Shown here: one piece after another, positions 1 to 10,884 of the stretch
Numbering within the stretch: the first letter of the stretch is position 1
Layout: each line of letters opens with the position of its first letter
Assembly: GCA_020137815.1 (NCBI GenBank)
Contig: CM035351.1
Coordinates: 804,065-868,064 of the forward strand
Direction: 5' to 3'
Source: Hormiphora californensis
Lineage: Eukaryota; Ctenophora; Tentaculata; Cydippida; Pleurobrachiidae
Length of the DNA: 64,000 nucleotides
Made by a program: the position numbers and the translations under genes
Notes under the pieces: generated by a model
The model's database searches: none
Told to the model about the DNA's origin: nothing
The model's input: only the letters and a program-made list of their open reading frames with translations

Positions 1-1228
1 GCCAAAATCGCGAGAGAAATTTCCCCGAATCGCAATTTCTTACCGAGAAAATTTTCCAATTTTCTCGAATCGTATTTTCTAAGCGAGAAATTTCCCCGAA
101 TCGCAATTTCTTACCGAGAAAATTTTCTCGAATCGTATTTTCTAAGCGAGAAATTTCCCCGAATCGCAATTTCTTACCGAGAAAATTTTCCCGAATCGTA
201 TTTTCTAAGCGAGAAATTTCCCCAAATCGCAATTTCTTACCGAGAAAATTTTCCCGAATCGCAATTTCTTACCGAGAAAATGTTCTCGAATCGTATTTTC
301 TAAGCGAGAAATTTCCCCGAATCGCAATTTCTTACCGAGAAAATTTTCTTGAATCGTATTTTCTAAGCGAGAAATTTCCCCGAATCGCAATTTCTTACCG
401 AGAAAATTTTCCAATTTTCTCGAATCGTATTTTCTAAGCGAGAAATTTCCCCGAATCGCAATTTCTTACCGAGAAAATTTTCTCGAATCGTATTTTCTAA
501 GCGAGAAATTTCCCCGAATCGCAATTTCTTACCGAGAAAATTTTCCCGAATCGTATTTTCTAAGCGAGAAATTTCCCCGAATCGCAATTTCTTACCGAGA
601 AAATTTTCCCGAATCGCAATTTCTTACCGAGAAAATGTTCTCGAATCGTATTTTCTAAGCGAGAAATTTCCCCGAATCGCAATTTCTTACCGAGAAAATT
701 TTCTCGAATCGTATATTCTAAGCGAGAAATTTCCCCGAATCGCAATTTCTTACCGAGAAAATTTTCCCGAATCTTATTTTCTTAGCGAGAAATTTCCCCG
801 AATCGCAATTTCTTACCGAGAAAATTTTCCCGAATCGTATTTTCTAAGCGAGAAATTTCCCCGAATCGCAATTTCTTACCGAGAAAATTTTCTCGAATCG
901 TATTTTCTAAGCGAGAAATTTCCCCGAATCGTATTTTCTAAGCGAGAAAATTTTCCCGAATCGCAACTTCTTACCGAGAAAATGTTCTCGAATCGTATTT
1001 TCTAAGCGAGAAATTTCCCCGAATCGCAATTTCTTACCGAGAAAATTTTCTCGAATCGTATTTTCTAAGCGAGAAATTTCTCCAAATCGCAATTTCTTAC
1101 CGAGAAAATTTTCTCGAATTGTATTTTCTAAGCGAGAAATTTTCCCGAATCGCAATTTCTTACCGAGAAAATTTTCTCGAATCGTATTTTCTAAGCTAGA
1201 AATTTCCCCGAATCGCAATTTCTTACCG
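1..1228. repeat. 63-bp satellite array with higher-order structure
   Basis: About 19 head-to-tail copies of a 63-bp unit, itself a diverged dimer of a 32-bp half (TCGCAATTTCTTACCGAG...) and a 31-bp half (TCGTATTTTCTAAGCGAG...). Many units contain the perfect 16-bp palindrome CGAGAAAATTTTCTCG. Marker variants recur at fixed spacing: the CCAAT variant at 56 and 411, and the AATGTTCTC variant near 281 and 636, both 355 bp apart, then near 983. This shows a higher-order repeat made of whole blocks. Because 63 is divisible by 3, long open frames run through the array; they are artefacts. The array continues beyond the left edge. Confidence 0.95.
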
Positions 1229-1302
1229 TTTATGTATAGCTGGGTTCCGTTTATGTTCATGTACATGTATTATTTATACTTTTATCAGGCACCCACATCC
1301 TT

Positions 1303-1421
1303 CATTATTTTTTTGTATTTTTTTGTATTTTTTTGTATTGTTTGTATGGAAAAAAACAGGAATTTTGGATACTTTTATGTATGGTCCGTACAAAAAAATA
1401 CAAAAAAATACAAAAAAATAG
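1303..1421. repeat. T-rich/A-rich inverted repeat
   Basis: Three copies of TTTTTTTGTAT (about 1308-1341) face three copies of ATACAAAAAAA (about 1390-1421) across a ~50-bp spacer, giving a potential long A/T stem. No open frame of note lies here. Confidence 0.7.
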
Positions 1422-1523
1422 GTTGGAACCCCCCCCTCTTTACCTCTCTTTTTCTATCTTTATCTCACCCTCTCTGTCAAACCCTCTCTGTCTGTTCATC
1501 TCTCTTTCTCTCTCACTCTCTTC

Positions 1524-1669
<146 letters not shown>

Positions 1670-1807
1670 AGGAGTTCACAAATAGTTTATTTGTGAAGAT
1701 TGAAGCAATTTGAGGTTGTTTTGGGAATTGTCTTGTTTTCATTAAAACTGCGGCTGAGATCCCATAAAAGTGTATGCTCGAATGCACATTATGGCTTCAC
1801 CTATCAA

Positions 1808-2163
1808 AGTTAGGACCGCATTTTGGTCCCAACTGAGAGTTAGGACAGCTTTTACCTGTCCTAACTCTAGGGAGAGTTAGGACCAAAATCCTAGTGGTTG
1901 GGACCGGAGTTGGGACCGCAAATTAGAGAGTTGGGATCTTTTTTGATAGTTAGGACCGCGGGAAAGGTAGTCACGTGGGGCATCACGCAATTAAAGTGTC
2001 GAATTACACAGCTGGGACCGGAGTTAGGACCGAAAGTTGGGACCGGTCCTAACTCTCTAAAAACGGTCCTAACTTTGGCCGTTCGTGAAAGCCACATTGC
2101 AAATTTTGGTCCTAACTACGCTGGGACCGGTCCTAACTTCGGTCCTAATTGTTTCGTGAAAGA
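1808..2163. repeat. fold-back repeat built from GTTAGGACC modules
   Basis: About ten copies of (A)GTT(A/G)GGACC in direct orientation in the left two thirds are answered by copies of GGTCCTAAC at 1859-1867 and in the right third, so the segment can fold on itself in several registers. TTCGTGAAAG occurs twice near the right end (around 2083 and 2153). It has no credible open frame and looks like a non-autonomous element. Confidence 0.7.
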
Positions 2164-2281
2164 CCCCCTGATCTAAAGGCGTGCGTGGTGAGGGGGTGGG
2201 ATAAGAATCAAAACAATTTTCACTGCATCCTGTGGTGTTGTGAGCTGTGTGCGGTGGAATCAAGTTACATTTTTATCTACA

Positions 2282-5200
2282 ATGATTTTAGTTTTGTTCC
2301 TTCTGTCCCTCTCCACTGCTACTATAACACACAGGCCTGTCGTTACACAACAAACTGAGTTAGATGCCGTTACACTAGATGCTGATACATTAGACCCTGC
2401 TGTTACACAGCACCCTGCCTCAACAAAAGATGCTGCTGTGACGACACAAGATACTACTATTGTTAGTACACAGAAGCCTCCTTCTGCTACAAAAGACACT
2501 GTCAACATTTGCCCATGGGATGACTGTCCCCGAACTGGATTTCAGAAACTCTGCAACTGTGTGAACAATGAAACTACTGCCCCTTATTAAACCAGGCACC
2601 ACTACTACAGCAGCAGAGGGAAGTTGTTAAGATCGGCCTGCTATTCCCAACTAAGGATTGCAGACTGTACATTTGTAGAGGGATGCTATTGATGGCAAGG
2701 CGGTGGAACTAGCTATTGAACGGGTGAATGCTAACCCTGACCTGATACCAGGGTTTGAGTTACAGCTGGTAAAGCATGAGAAGTATACAGGGTGTGTACC
2801 TAAGGCTAACACACTGGGTTACGCAATGAGGATGAGTGTCAATCAGAAAGTAAAGGTGAGATGTTTAGATCTACCGAAATGACCAACATTGACGATTAAT
2901 CTGTTTGAGTCTCGTAGGCTTCTTCAGTTATCCAAATCTTTACAACTCCCTACCTCTCCCCCAACTCCTCTCTCCCCTGCAGGGGACTAATTCCCTCCCT
3001 CCCTCTCCCCAGGGGACTAACTCCCTCCCTCCCTCTCTCTTCCAGGCTCTGGTAGGACCAGTACTAACTCCCTCTCTCTTCCAGGCTCTGGTAGGACCAG
3101 TACTAACTCCCTCCCTCCCTCTCTCTCTTCCAGCCCCCTTCCTCCCCCAGGCACTAACTCCCTCCCTCTCTCCTCCAGGCTCTGGTAGGACCAGTACTAA
3201 CACCCTCCCTCTCTCTTCCAGGCTCTGGTAGGACCAGTATTAACCCCCTCCCTCTCTCCCCCAGGCTCTGGTAGGACCAGCACTAACTCCCTCCCTCTCT
3301 CTTCCAGGCCCTGGTAGGACCAGTACTAACTCCCTCCCTACCTCTCTCCCCCCCAGGGGACTAACACCCCCCTCCCTCTCTCTTCCAGGCTCTGGTAGGA
3401 CCAGCACTAACTCCCTCCCTCCCTCTCTCTTCCAGGCTCTGGTAGGACCAGTACTAACTAACTCCCTCCCTCTCTCTTCCAGGCTCTGGTAGGACCAGTA
3501 CTAACTCCCTCCCTCCCTCTCTCTTGCAGGCTCTGGTAGGACCAGTACTAACTCCCTCCCTCTTCCAGCCCCATTTCTCCCCCAGGCACTAACTCCCCCC
3601 TCCCTCTTCCAGGCTCTGGTAGGACCAGTACTAACTCCCTCCCTCTCTCTTGCAGGCTCTGGTAGGACCAGTACTAACTCCCTCCCTCTTCCAGCCCCCT
3701 TCCTCCCCCAGTGGACTAACTCCCTCCCTCCCTCTTCCAGGCTCTGGTAGGACCAGTACTAACTCCCTCCCTCTCTCTTCCAGCCCCCTTCCTCCCCCAG
3801 GCACTAACTCCCTCCCTCCCTCCCTCTTCCAGGCTCTGGTAGGACCAGTACTAACTCCCTCCCTCCCTCTCTCTTCCAGGCTCTGGTAGGACCAGTACTA
3901 ACTCCCTCCCTCCCTCTCTCCCCCCAGGGGACTAACACCCCCCTCCCTCTCTCTCTTCCAGGCTCTGGTAGGACCAGTATGTGCAGATGGTAGCAGTGGA
4001 GCGAGTGTGGCATCCTACGCAGCAGGTGCTAACCTACCTCTGATAACAGTAGCTGCATTTGAGAACCTAACAGATCCTACCCAATACGGGACTGTGACGT
4101 CAGTGTTTGAGTCACGTGATACACAGGCTGTATTTCATAAGGGTGTGTTAGACTACCACGGCTGGAAGAGGGTAACTGTAGTAATGGAGGCACAGAAATC
4201 TAATAATAGTAAATGTGAGGGACCCTTCAAAGGCATGGATAGCAAAATGGAGGAGCAGGGTTTTGAAATTGTTCTAAAAGTTGAACTCCCACCTCCCGAA
4301 GAGGCAACCCATGGATGTAGAGTCGCTGAGAGAGATCCTGAGTGTCAGTAGGGTTGTGTCTCTATTCACCTCCCCTAACGGATCCCGGGGTCTCATGATG
4401 CAGCTACATGGGGAGTGTAACAAGATGCAGTCTTGTAACTGGGATCAGTACCGCTTTATTGTCATGAACTTCAGGATAGGTGCCGGATACACCAACCAAA
4501 TCATAACACCCTGGGCGTGTGATCAGTCGAACCGTAAAGCCTTGTCTCTGCTGTACAGAGGAACAAAAACGTGATGACAAGAAGGCAAAGAGAGCGTTTT
4601 CTAATGTTCTGTTGAATCACATATGAACGACCCTGGAAGTCAGAACTAGCATGTACCATCCTGAACCCAGGGGTGATGAGGGTCTGTACTGAGCAGTTTC
4701 TCTATGGCTGTGTATGCATATGATACCATCCTGCTAGTATGCCCACGCCCTGAACAGGACCAAGGAACCCAGATGATGGTAGGATGATAGCTAATGAAAT
4801 GAAGAATATGAACCTAACATGAGAAGGATGGTACCCAAACTGGCAACGTGTTCATTACCAAGGATGGAACCCGGAATTCGGTTGCTAGGGTGCACTACCT
4901 TGGTAACCAGGGAGATGAAGGGATGCTTTATTATCTAAAGTTGCTACCCAACTCTGATGGTTTCCATGACCCCCAGCCAGTACCAGGTATCAAGGGGCCG
5001 GCTCACATATCAGATCAGGTAGCATGTAACTCCTGGCTAGATAGGCAATGTGGCAAGGTCCAGTATCTGATTGTGACGGTGTGTATGACCATGGTGGTCA
5101 TGATCGTGGGCTCCACAGCTGGACGGCTCTGGTGGCTCAGGAGATACGGACCAAAGCAGAGGTTCACCATTACAATGGCAGAGCTCCGGGAAATGACGGA

Positions 5201-7626
5201 GTCTGAGGTAGGGGGATGGGTGGCAGGGGATAGGGATCGCAGTGGCAGGAAGAAAGTGTTTGCATGAGGAGGTCAGGGGGATTGATGTCACACCCGATCT
5301 GTTGTTATGGTTACGAGAGATTGGTAACATCAAACATCACAACTTGGTTAGAGCTATTACATTGTGTGGTGGAAGCCAGACCTGGTTTTGGTTTTGGAGA
5401 GTTGTCCCCGGGGTCCCCTTTACCATCTGATCAGATCGGAAGCAGCGTGTCCACTCTCTCTCTTTCATCAAAGCATTTTCCCGGGATATCCTATCAGCGC
5501 TATCCTATCTGCACCGCTCTGCTATTGGTTACCATGGTAACCTGACCTCACTTAACTGCGTTGTCGATAGCAACTGGAATGTAAAGGTGAAGGGGATTCT
5601 TCATCAGATCTTTGGAAGATGAGGTCTATACAATTGAAACAGATGATCATATTGTCTTGAGACCTTTCAATCTGACAACAGATCTTCTCTTGGAAGTCCC
5701 CCGAGTATTGAGGAACCAGTTCGCTGGTAAGTACAGCGGATCGACAGTCTGACGATGTCTATAGTTTTGGTGTGATACTGGCGGAACTAGTCACCTCTGC
5801 CCCTCCCTTTGGTGTGGGTATAGAGAGTAGGTGATGAGGAGATCAGAGAGCAGATAGAGAAAATAAAGGAGGGAGCAACACCACTGTTATACCACCAACC
5901 AGCACCCACACCCTCTGAAGCATCACTAGAGACAGAAGGATGAGGACTCTAAGGAGTGAGTTGAGTGGTGAGGGTGATGTTGAGGAGGCACTAGCATGTG
6001 TATGATATCCCCGACTCATGACTTGTGGTAGTAGATACAGTGGTGCATGGGTTTGAGAATCTGTACGATCTGGAGAAGATATGTCATGATTGTACAGGGG
6101 TGGGGAGGAGAGGATAGGAGGACGGTGAAGGAGCTGCTTGGAGGAGCTGGGTTCTGAAGTGTGATGGGTCTCTAGTGGATCAGTGGCTGAATACTCTGGA
6201 GAAGAGGAGTAGGGAGTTGAAGGAGTTGTTCGATGAGAGAAACAAGGACCTGATCAGGGAGAGGGAGAGGACCAAGAAGCTACTTTACTCACTTTTACCT
6301 CAGGTTAGAATTATACACACATGTCACACCCACGTCACACAGACAATCAGACATACACATGGCACACGTCACACACTGAGACAGCTACTACTATTCTCTT
6401 CTACCCCAGGTCCTACTAATCATGCTAATGTACTCTTTTCTCCCCCACCACGTCATTACTACTATACTCCCTTCTATCCGCCACCAGGTCATTACAGAAC
6501 AGAAGATGGCGGGTATCCCAGTTCCACCCCAGGTCCTACTACTACTAATGCTCCCTTCTCCCCCCACTGCAGGTTATTACGGAACAGAAGATGGCGGGTA
6601 TCCCGGTTCCACCCCAGCAGTTCTCAGACTGCAGCTTCTTCTACTCTGACATAAAGGGGTTCACCAGTATTGTTAAGGATCTGACTGACGCCAGTTCAGC
6701 AGGTGGCGGACCAATGAGAGTGGTTGAGATGCTGAACACCCTGTATACAGTAATGGACAGAGCGATAGAGATGTATAATGTGGTGAAGATAGAGACTATT
6801 GGGGATGCCTATGTAGTGGCCAGTGGGCTCCCTGTACCTGACGTTAACAAGACAGCCCATGCCAGGAACATTGCTTCCTTTGCCCTTGAAGTGATCTCAA
6901 CCACTAAAGATATATGTGTGGAGGCTCTGAATAACAGGCCCGTCCAGATGCGGATTGGGGTCCACTCGGGGAAATGTGTGGCAGGTCTGGCAGGTTCTAT
7001 CATGTTCCATTATTGCATCTATGGAGATGAGCCCCGTTATGCTAACTCCCTGGAATCGCACGGGGAGCCCAGTAGGATTCACATGAGTGACGCAATGAGA
7101 CGGATACTGGATGGGAACTATGCGGGTAAATTCAGTTACAGAGAGAGGAAACCGCCCATTTCAATTGAAGGGTTCAAATCCAAGAACAAGATGTCTAGGA
7201 CGTGGTGGCTGAACGGAGAGGAAGGGGTGAAGAGGGACATGCCACGAACTGAGGATGGGCTCTATGAGGAGAAGGTGTCCTTTAAACTTAGGAAGACATC
7301 CAACACCACAAACCCCACATTAAAAGGTGGGTCATTACACAAACTACTGCACCGGGGGGGGGGGGGGGGGGGGTGTCTGTGTGTGTGTCTGTGTGTGTAC
7401 AATCAGTACATTGTATGTGTGTTTGTAAAATGTATCGATGTATCTCTATTTGTATTTTCAAACATTACTTTTTACAGGACTAAAGGATGGATCTGGAAAG
7501 AGGGCTAGGACTACTTCTGAAGCGTCTAGTGAACAGAAGAAGGGATCCAAGGGACTGTACGACTCTCTATCTCGGATCGGTGCACAGAAACTTCTTGGAA
7601 CACTGGGAAGGAGCAACCCTGACTAG
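2282..7626 (+). CDS. receptor guanylate cyclase, frame-broken
   Basis: A membrane guanylate cyclase making cGMP, related to natriuretic-peptide receptors. The start at 2282 opens a signal peptide (MILVLFLLSLSTATITHR) and a Thr-rich stretch. ANF-receptor ectodomain segments lie at about 2625-2855 (ELAIERVNANP) and 3962-4640 (ALVGPVCADG). A transmembrane helix is at about 5058-5115, kinase-homology pieces at 5300-5400 and 5750-5810 (DDVYSFGVILAEL), and a dimerisation helix at 6175-6303. The cyclase exon is 6573-7326 and the last exon 7478-7626. Metal Asp (YSDIKGF, TIGDAY), guanine Glu (KIETIGD) and Cys (YCIYGD) are present. The usual Asn and Arg of NTASR are Arg and Ser here (GDEPRYANSLES). The ectodomain and kinase-homology parts need at least five frame changes (near 2590, 2690, 4300, 4560, 4650-4850), while the cyclase exon is clean. 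It is either a decaying gene or an assembly with indel errors. Confidence 0.75.
2985..3961 (+). repeat. tandem array of complete 3' splice-site modules
   Basis: Within the cyclase intron before the exon at 3962, a 39-47 bp unit is repeated. Each unit carries a TACTAAC branch-point-like box, a CCCTCCCTCTCTCTT pyrimidine tract, CAG, and then GCTCTGGTAGGACCAGTA, the first 18 bases of the exon. The exon-start sequence begins at about 3045, 3084, 3179, 3222, 3264, 3307, 3389, 3435, 3483, 3530, 3613, 3655, 3741, 3833, 3880 and finally the true exon at 3962. Degenerate units without the exon piece (CAGGGGACTAAC, CAGGCACTAAC) are interspersed. Confidence 0.95.
5528..5541. promoter_or_regulatory. exact X-box palindrome
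   Basis: GTTACCATGGTAAC, the perfect inverted RFX X-box, in the broken kinase-homology part of the cyclase gene, between recognisable coding pieces. Confidence 0.6.
6404..6620 (+). repeat. duplicated acceptor and exon start before the cyclase exon
   Basis: The junction CAG|GTTATTACGGAACAG used at 6573 is preceded by a close copy at about 6486 (CCACCAG|GTCATTACAGAACAG, continuing for ~45 bp of exon-like sequence to CCACCCCAG). A shorter, more diverged copy (CGTCATTAC) lies near 6450. The intervening intron text (CAGGTCCTACTA..., TGCTCCCTTCT) is also repeated, so the unit is a ~90-bp tandem duplication spanning the intron-exon border. Confidence 0.85.
7327..7477 (+). repeat. poly-G and (TG)n tract in last cyclase intron
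   Basis: The final intron starts at GTGGGT, contains about 19 G in a row (7354-7372) and a TGTGTCTGTG tract, and ends at TTTTTACAG. Confidence 0.85.
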
Positions 7627-8232
7627 AGAGGGGGGACAATGTGACAGGACATATAGAGGCCAATTGTCTATAAAACAAGAATATACACGGACAATTGAGT
7701 GTAGATCTGATGAGTATGAGACGCGTTAAAGAATGAGGAATGAATGTATGTTTTCCAATTGCTACACGCCGATTTGCTTCTCTAACAGCTGCAGATCATA
7801 ATAACTAACATACATGCGAGAGAGCTGCCTGTATGTGTTAGTGTGTACTGTGTATGTAGAATATATGCAGTGTGTACAACATGCATCATGATGTGCATTG
7901 TGCAGCATGATGTATAATGCAGGTTGATTATACGTTTTTGCGTGACAGCTCGCCAACCGACCCACAAAATATATGGGACACCCTGTATGCAGCTTTCTTC
8001 CCTTTATTTCGTGAACAGATGTTTAGTTTTACAATATGTCCCCCAGAGATCTAAAGGTCTTTTAGATCTCTGGCAGCCACATTTTAAAGGAAGAGAGATA
8101 GCATCTAAACGTGATAAAGGCAGGCATGTATTGTTCTGAAGAATGTATTAATAGTTCAAATGTACGATTATTATAATGGCCAACTATAACTACATTTACT
8201 TATATTCTTAACTCCAAGAACTATGTATTTAC
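7627..8232. other. gap between convergent genes
   Basis: About 600 bp between the cyclase stop and the last dymeclin exon. No coding exon was recognised on either strand. It holds a short perfect hairpin at 8043-8072 (CCAGAGATCTAAA with its complement, tiny loop) and a TTTATT at about 8004, which reads AATAAA on the minus strand and could polyadenylate a short dymeclin transcript. Confidence 0.6.
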
Positions 8233-10884
8233 CTGTACAAGTGTGTAAAGTAGAAGGGTCTTCTCCTCACTGATTGTCTCCTTACAGAAAAACAGATACA
8301 CCTGCTCCATATCTACCACAAAGCTAGTCTCCCTGGTAGTATTAGTACCAGGCTCCTTATGTCCTGCACTGTCCAGTATCCCTCTATACACCCCTCCTGT
8401 GTGACTGGTCAATAACACCAGCAACAGCAGACAGTCCCGGGAATAGTAGGGGCATAAGAGGGCAGGGGAGCCCATCAGATAGGTCCACAGCGCTGATGAG
8501 GTCTGGACTTGTTCCCTCTCAGTCACAGCTCTCTCTAATAGTGTTCTAACAAGTAGCTCAGCAAGACTGGCACACCTCCCCTCTGATAGGATGGCCAGGT
8601 AGGGTGATGAGATGGTGGAGGGGTGGTAGAGATGGGCTGAACACAGGATGGTGACTATCTGTAGACACTCGTTATGTGTTTCTACATTTCCATCCCCAAC
8701 TGCCTGGGTGGTAATGTATTCGAACAGGTAGAATAACAACTCATCAGCTGATGTTTCGTATCTCGCAACTGTAGGAAGGGAAATTAGAGCGCTGGAAACT
8801 CAGTTAGTTGTTATGGTATACAATATTAAGCCAAAAACTAATTGGAATTAGTTGGCGGGAAAGGTGGCCCACTTACACCTTTTGCTGCTACCGGGTACCA
8901 CGAACTGTCATTCTCTTCAAGTCACGTCGGTATCTCAATCTCTCTCACCCTTTCTTTTACTCTATTTCACTCACCTCTTATATCCCTGATACATTTTAAA
9001 ATAAAACCCGGCATCAGGCAAAGGTGTAAGTGGGCCACCTTTCCCGCCAACTAATTCCAATTAGTTTTTGGCTTAATTTAGGTCCCTTTTTGGTTTCTAA
9101 TGTCAGTATGGCATTATTTCATGATGTAAAATTGTCAAAATGATGTTTTATATGAGAAACGAGACGAATTTCTGTGAAAATCGTAATTTTGACGTCATTA
9201 TGACGTCACCTGACGTAATTAGTGACGTCGTAACGACGTAATTGCATCACAATATATTTTGAATGAATACCCTGAAGGAGCTTGTAAAGTATCATTGACC
9301 ACAGTGGTCAGGAAAGGGAGTTTTTGCTCGAAAAACGTTCATTTTACTGAATTTTTCGTCAAATTTTTGACTTCCGACGCGATTTAAGGGCTCAAAATGG
9401 TGAGCTACGAAAATTCGCAATATAGTAACTGAAAGTTCAGACGATTTGCCGGTAACGATTTTTCGTCAAATCAGAAATCAGAACACGTCTTCAGGGTGCT
9501 AGAGGCGTTTGAAAAAAGTTAGTCGATCTCGCGCAATGACGTCACTCGTGACGTCATTGCGCGCGTCATAGGTAAGATTGAGAGTCGCCACCCAAATGGG
9601 TACATGCACGAGACAATTATCTGTCGAATGCCGCTTGGTTTAAGGTCGTACGATGTCTGGTTCGTCTCAAACTGGGACCAAACGGAAGGTAATAAAGCGT
9701 CTATACATCTATCTATCTATGTATCAACCTAGTTATCCCCACACTGAATTTTCTGTTTTGGGGGTGGTGTTATAACTTTTGAACAAAATGAGCTAGCCGC
9801 TTGAAATTTTTACCATCGATAGATGTCTACAAGAAGCTTCTGAGTACAAAATTTCAGCTTCCTAGCTCATCCGGTTCCGGAGTTATGGCGTGTCAAAAAG
9901 TGCCAAAATGGGCTAAAAGTATGAAATAACTATATATACGCTGTGAGCAAGCGGGCCGTTTTTTGGGGGAATTTTTTTCGGGGGGTTGGATGGGGCCACC
10001 TTTGCGCTTGCCAGCGCAGTGATTACAAAAAGAGCTGCATGAAATATGAAATAAGTTGAAAACGTGATCTAACAAAAGCTTGTCTTGTTGAAACCTGTAT
10101 TATTACGGGGCACCGTGAAACAGGGTCGAGCATGGCTCACCTTGTTTAAGAACAGTAGGTGAAACTTCAGGGTCGCCCGATAAAGGTGGTACAGGAATGT
10201 TTTCAGAAGTCACAAAGAACGATGGTGATTGGTCTAATGGGACGTGTTGTACTATGTACTTTACAAGGGTTTTCAGTATCAGGAGAGAGTTGAAAAGTGC
10301 CTCACAAGCATCCCCAGACCTGAAATAAGAAGGTTCTTTATTAGATATTTGAAAGTTAATCTTTTAAATTGGTCAGGTTGATATGCACAAATAAAACTAC
10401 TGTACACAACCCACTAGGGTCGCCATATTAGCCATACTTTTGCCCGGATTTCTCGCTGGTAATCTGTTTTATCAGGGAAGTTATGATGGAAAGGAGTGTG
10501 GCAAAACTACCACTCTTCTCGTTATTCTTAACTGTAGAAAGGTTTGTTAGTAAGTTAGACGGAGCTTAAATAATCAAATGATCGTCAATCATTACAGCAC
10601 GTTTCGAACCTACCAAATGATTCACAAAGCGGACCAACGCTCTCTTCCAACAGCCTTGCATCAGCACTGAAAAGTGACAGAAATTAAAGATACAATTCAA
10701 CTGATGTGACCTGTGTGTAACATTGGTGATTGGGGTTGTACCTGTTCTCTGGAGATTGGACAGTAAATTCCAGGAGTGTTTCCCAGAATTGGTCTTTCAA
10801 GGGGATTGCTTCCTCCCCGCATAGTTTTTGCAAATATGTATTTTTGGCCAGTGATGCAAAGTTCGAAGATGATGAGATCCCCAT
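8233..10884 (-). CDS. DYM: dymeclin, 5' part only
   Basis: Dymeclin is a Golgi-associated protein of secretory traffic. Four exons are visible: 10742-10884 (MGISSSSNFASLAKNTYLQKL, matching the family N-terminus), 10610-10666, 10141-10319 and 8233-8768 (ending LLLYTLVQ, like the conserved LLLYTLLHQ of vertebrate dymeclin). Phases agree across all junctions and give 305 codons, under half of the ~670-residue family length. The last visible exon ends at a good donor (CAG|GTAAAT). No later exon is found before the convergent cyclase gene begins, so the C-terminal half is missing here. It may lie left of the window, with the cyclase gene inside an intron, or be lost. The initiator is the first ATG and gives the conserved N-terminal glycine (MG), a possible myristoylation site. 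Confidence 0.8.
8826..9076. mobile_element. 251-bp MITE with ~57-bp terminal inverted repeats and TTAA ends
   Basis: The left arm (8826-8883, from TTAAGCCAAAAACTAATTGG) and right arm (9019-9076, ending TTTTTGGCTTAA) are almost perfect complements over ~57 bp, around a ~135-bp centre with no open frame. Both ends are TTAA, which fits a piggyBac-type target, or may simply be part of the palindrome. It lies in dymeclin intron 3. Confidence 0.8.

Noticed and set aside
205-1266. Several 60-120 residue open frames in the satellite
   Set aside because: The 63-bp unit is a multiple of three and stop-free in one frame; repeats explain the frames fully.
2905-3889. Open frames on both strands across the acceptor array
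   Set aside because: They follow the repeat unit; the sequence is intronic by flanking exon phase.
7762-8139. Short open frames between cyclase and dymeclin
   Set aside because: No similarity to dymeclin or any family, poor splice context, repeat-like TG-rich sequence.
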